Assembly (NCBI RefSeq): GCF_022921055.1
Contig: NZ_CP095061.1
Location: forward strand, 526,001 to 590,000
Source: Hymenobacter volaticus
GTDB lineage: Bacteria; Bacteroidota; Bacteroidia; Cytophagales; Hymenobacteraceae
Direction of reading: 5' to 3'
Length of the DNA: 64,000 bases
Shown here: one piece after another, positions 63,522 through 64,000 of the stretch
How the letters are laid out: the number at the start of each line of letters is the position of its first letter
Numbering within the stretch: the first letter of the stretch is position 1
Made by a program: the position numbers and the translations under genes
Notes under the pieces: generated by a model
The model's database searches: none
The model's input: only the letters and a program-made list of their open reading frames with translations
What the model was told of the DNA's origin: nothing

Positions 63522-64000
63522 ATGCGTTTCCCGGTTTGCCGATTCACTTTATCGGCCGCTCTACTACTCCTTGCGGCTTGTACCGAACAGAAGAACCCCC
63601 AAACTAAACAGCCGCCGTCCGCAAAGCCTACACCACCTGCCGACACTACTGCTGCTATTCCCGCGTCTAGACCAACTCGCCCCGACACAGCTTACATGCA
63701 AGATATTGCGGCGTATCTAGCGGGGCAGCCAGTTAGTAGCCAAAGTGCACTGCGTCCGCTTACCACGCAACCTGCTTGGCAGCTTTTTGCTGCGGATGCC
63801 GACAAAAGCTGGGCGCAATACCATGCTACCCGTACCAATAAAATTGAAAGTTGGGCGGCCACTGAGCTGGATTCCGTGCGCGCCAGCAGTTCCACCATCT
63901 TTTATCCCTTCAGTGGTCCCGATCTACTGAATGCCGTGACTATGTTTCCCGATAGCAAAACTTACGTGCTATTAGGGCTAGAGCCGGTGGGTTCGGTACC
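63522..64000 (+). CDS. Lipoprotein, 5' part (runs off the window)
   Basis: The frame opens at ATG 63522 and is still open at the last base, so only about 159 residues are visible. A signal with lipobox (LSAALLLLAACTEQ, lipidated cysteine near residue 20) is followed by a proline/threonine-rich linker (PPSAKPTPPADTTAAIP) and a globular part (YMQDIAAYLAG; WQLFAADADKSWAQYHATRTNKIESWAATEL; IFYPFSGPDLLNAVTMFPDSKTYVLLGLEP). The last phrase resembles the start of a family of Bacteroidota lipoproteins with an F-S-G-P-D segment, but I cannot name it. Confidence 0.75.
   Translation, partial: MRFPVCRFTLSAALLLLAACTEQKNPQTKQPPSAKPTPPADTTAAIPASRPTRPDTAYMQDIAAYLAGQPVSSQSALRPLTTQPAWQLFAADADKSWAQYHATRTNKIESWAATELDSVRASSSTIFYPFSGPDLLNAVTMFPDSKTYVLLGLEPVGSV

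Overview
The window comes from the chromosome of a Bacteroidota bacterium of the Hymenobacter/Cytophagales type. The evidence is a TonB-dependent receptor with a carboxypeptidase-like plug extension, three PorT-like beta-barrels, a RemB/Wzi-like protein, DUF6150- and DUF2480-like proteins, Bacteroidota-type tyrosine integrases, and several promoters of the form TTG ... TAnnTTTG. Gene identities rest on motif recognition by eye; no database search was possible.

Left flank, 1-21294: the C-terminal part of uvrA, an iron-uptake pair (PepSY membrane protein and TonB receptor), a TspO-like membrane protein, tpiA, prmA, a giant exported protein with a lysine-rich tail, plsY, an M20 dipeptidase, three tandem PorT-like barrels, a PagL-like lipid A deacylase and a pyrD relic with a large internal deletion.

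Island, 21353-40877: an integrated element of about 19.5 kb in the 3' end of a tRNA-Lys(UUU) gene. A 21-bp direct repeat of the tRNA end bounds it, a tyrosine integrase lies at the right end, and paired 10-bp repeats sit inside both ends. It carries an excisionase-like HTH gene, a VapE-like replication ATPase, two small serine recombinases and relics of older integrases. Its cargo looks like conflict/defence genes: (a) a signal-HEAT-TM-NACHT protein with eleven 99-bp repeats; (b) a HEPN-like protein (R-x4-H) joined to a serine recombinase, behind a palindromic operator candidate; (c) an AT-rich three-gene module of a small CPLYPFC-ending protein, a membrane protein and an exported TPR-CHAT-beta-propeller protein.

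Right flank, 40878-64000: comM/yifB, gmhA with four small membrane-anchored proteins and an MsbA-like exporter, a RemB/Wzi-like protein, a UPRTase-like gene, rhlE, tRNA-His, a pfkB-family kinase, an M61 peptidase, rpmH-rnpA, an S41 protease, tsaB, a DUF2480-like gene, an APC permease and a lipoprotein gene open at the window edge.

Important caution: 14 genes are interrupted by 23 frame breaks. Every one is repaired by adding one base to a homopolymer, in 22 cases a G/C run and in one a T run. This looks like run-length undercalling in the sequence, not decay, so those genes are annotated as single CDSs with the break positions given. True relics (pyrD, a beta-barrel, one integrase and an integrase tail) have deletions, in-frame stops or truncation instead.
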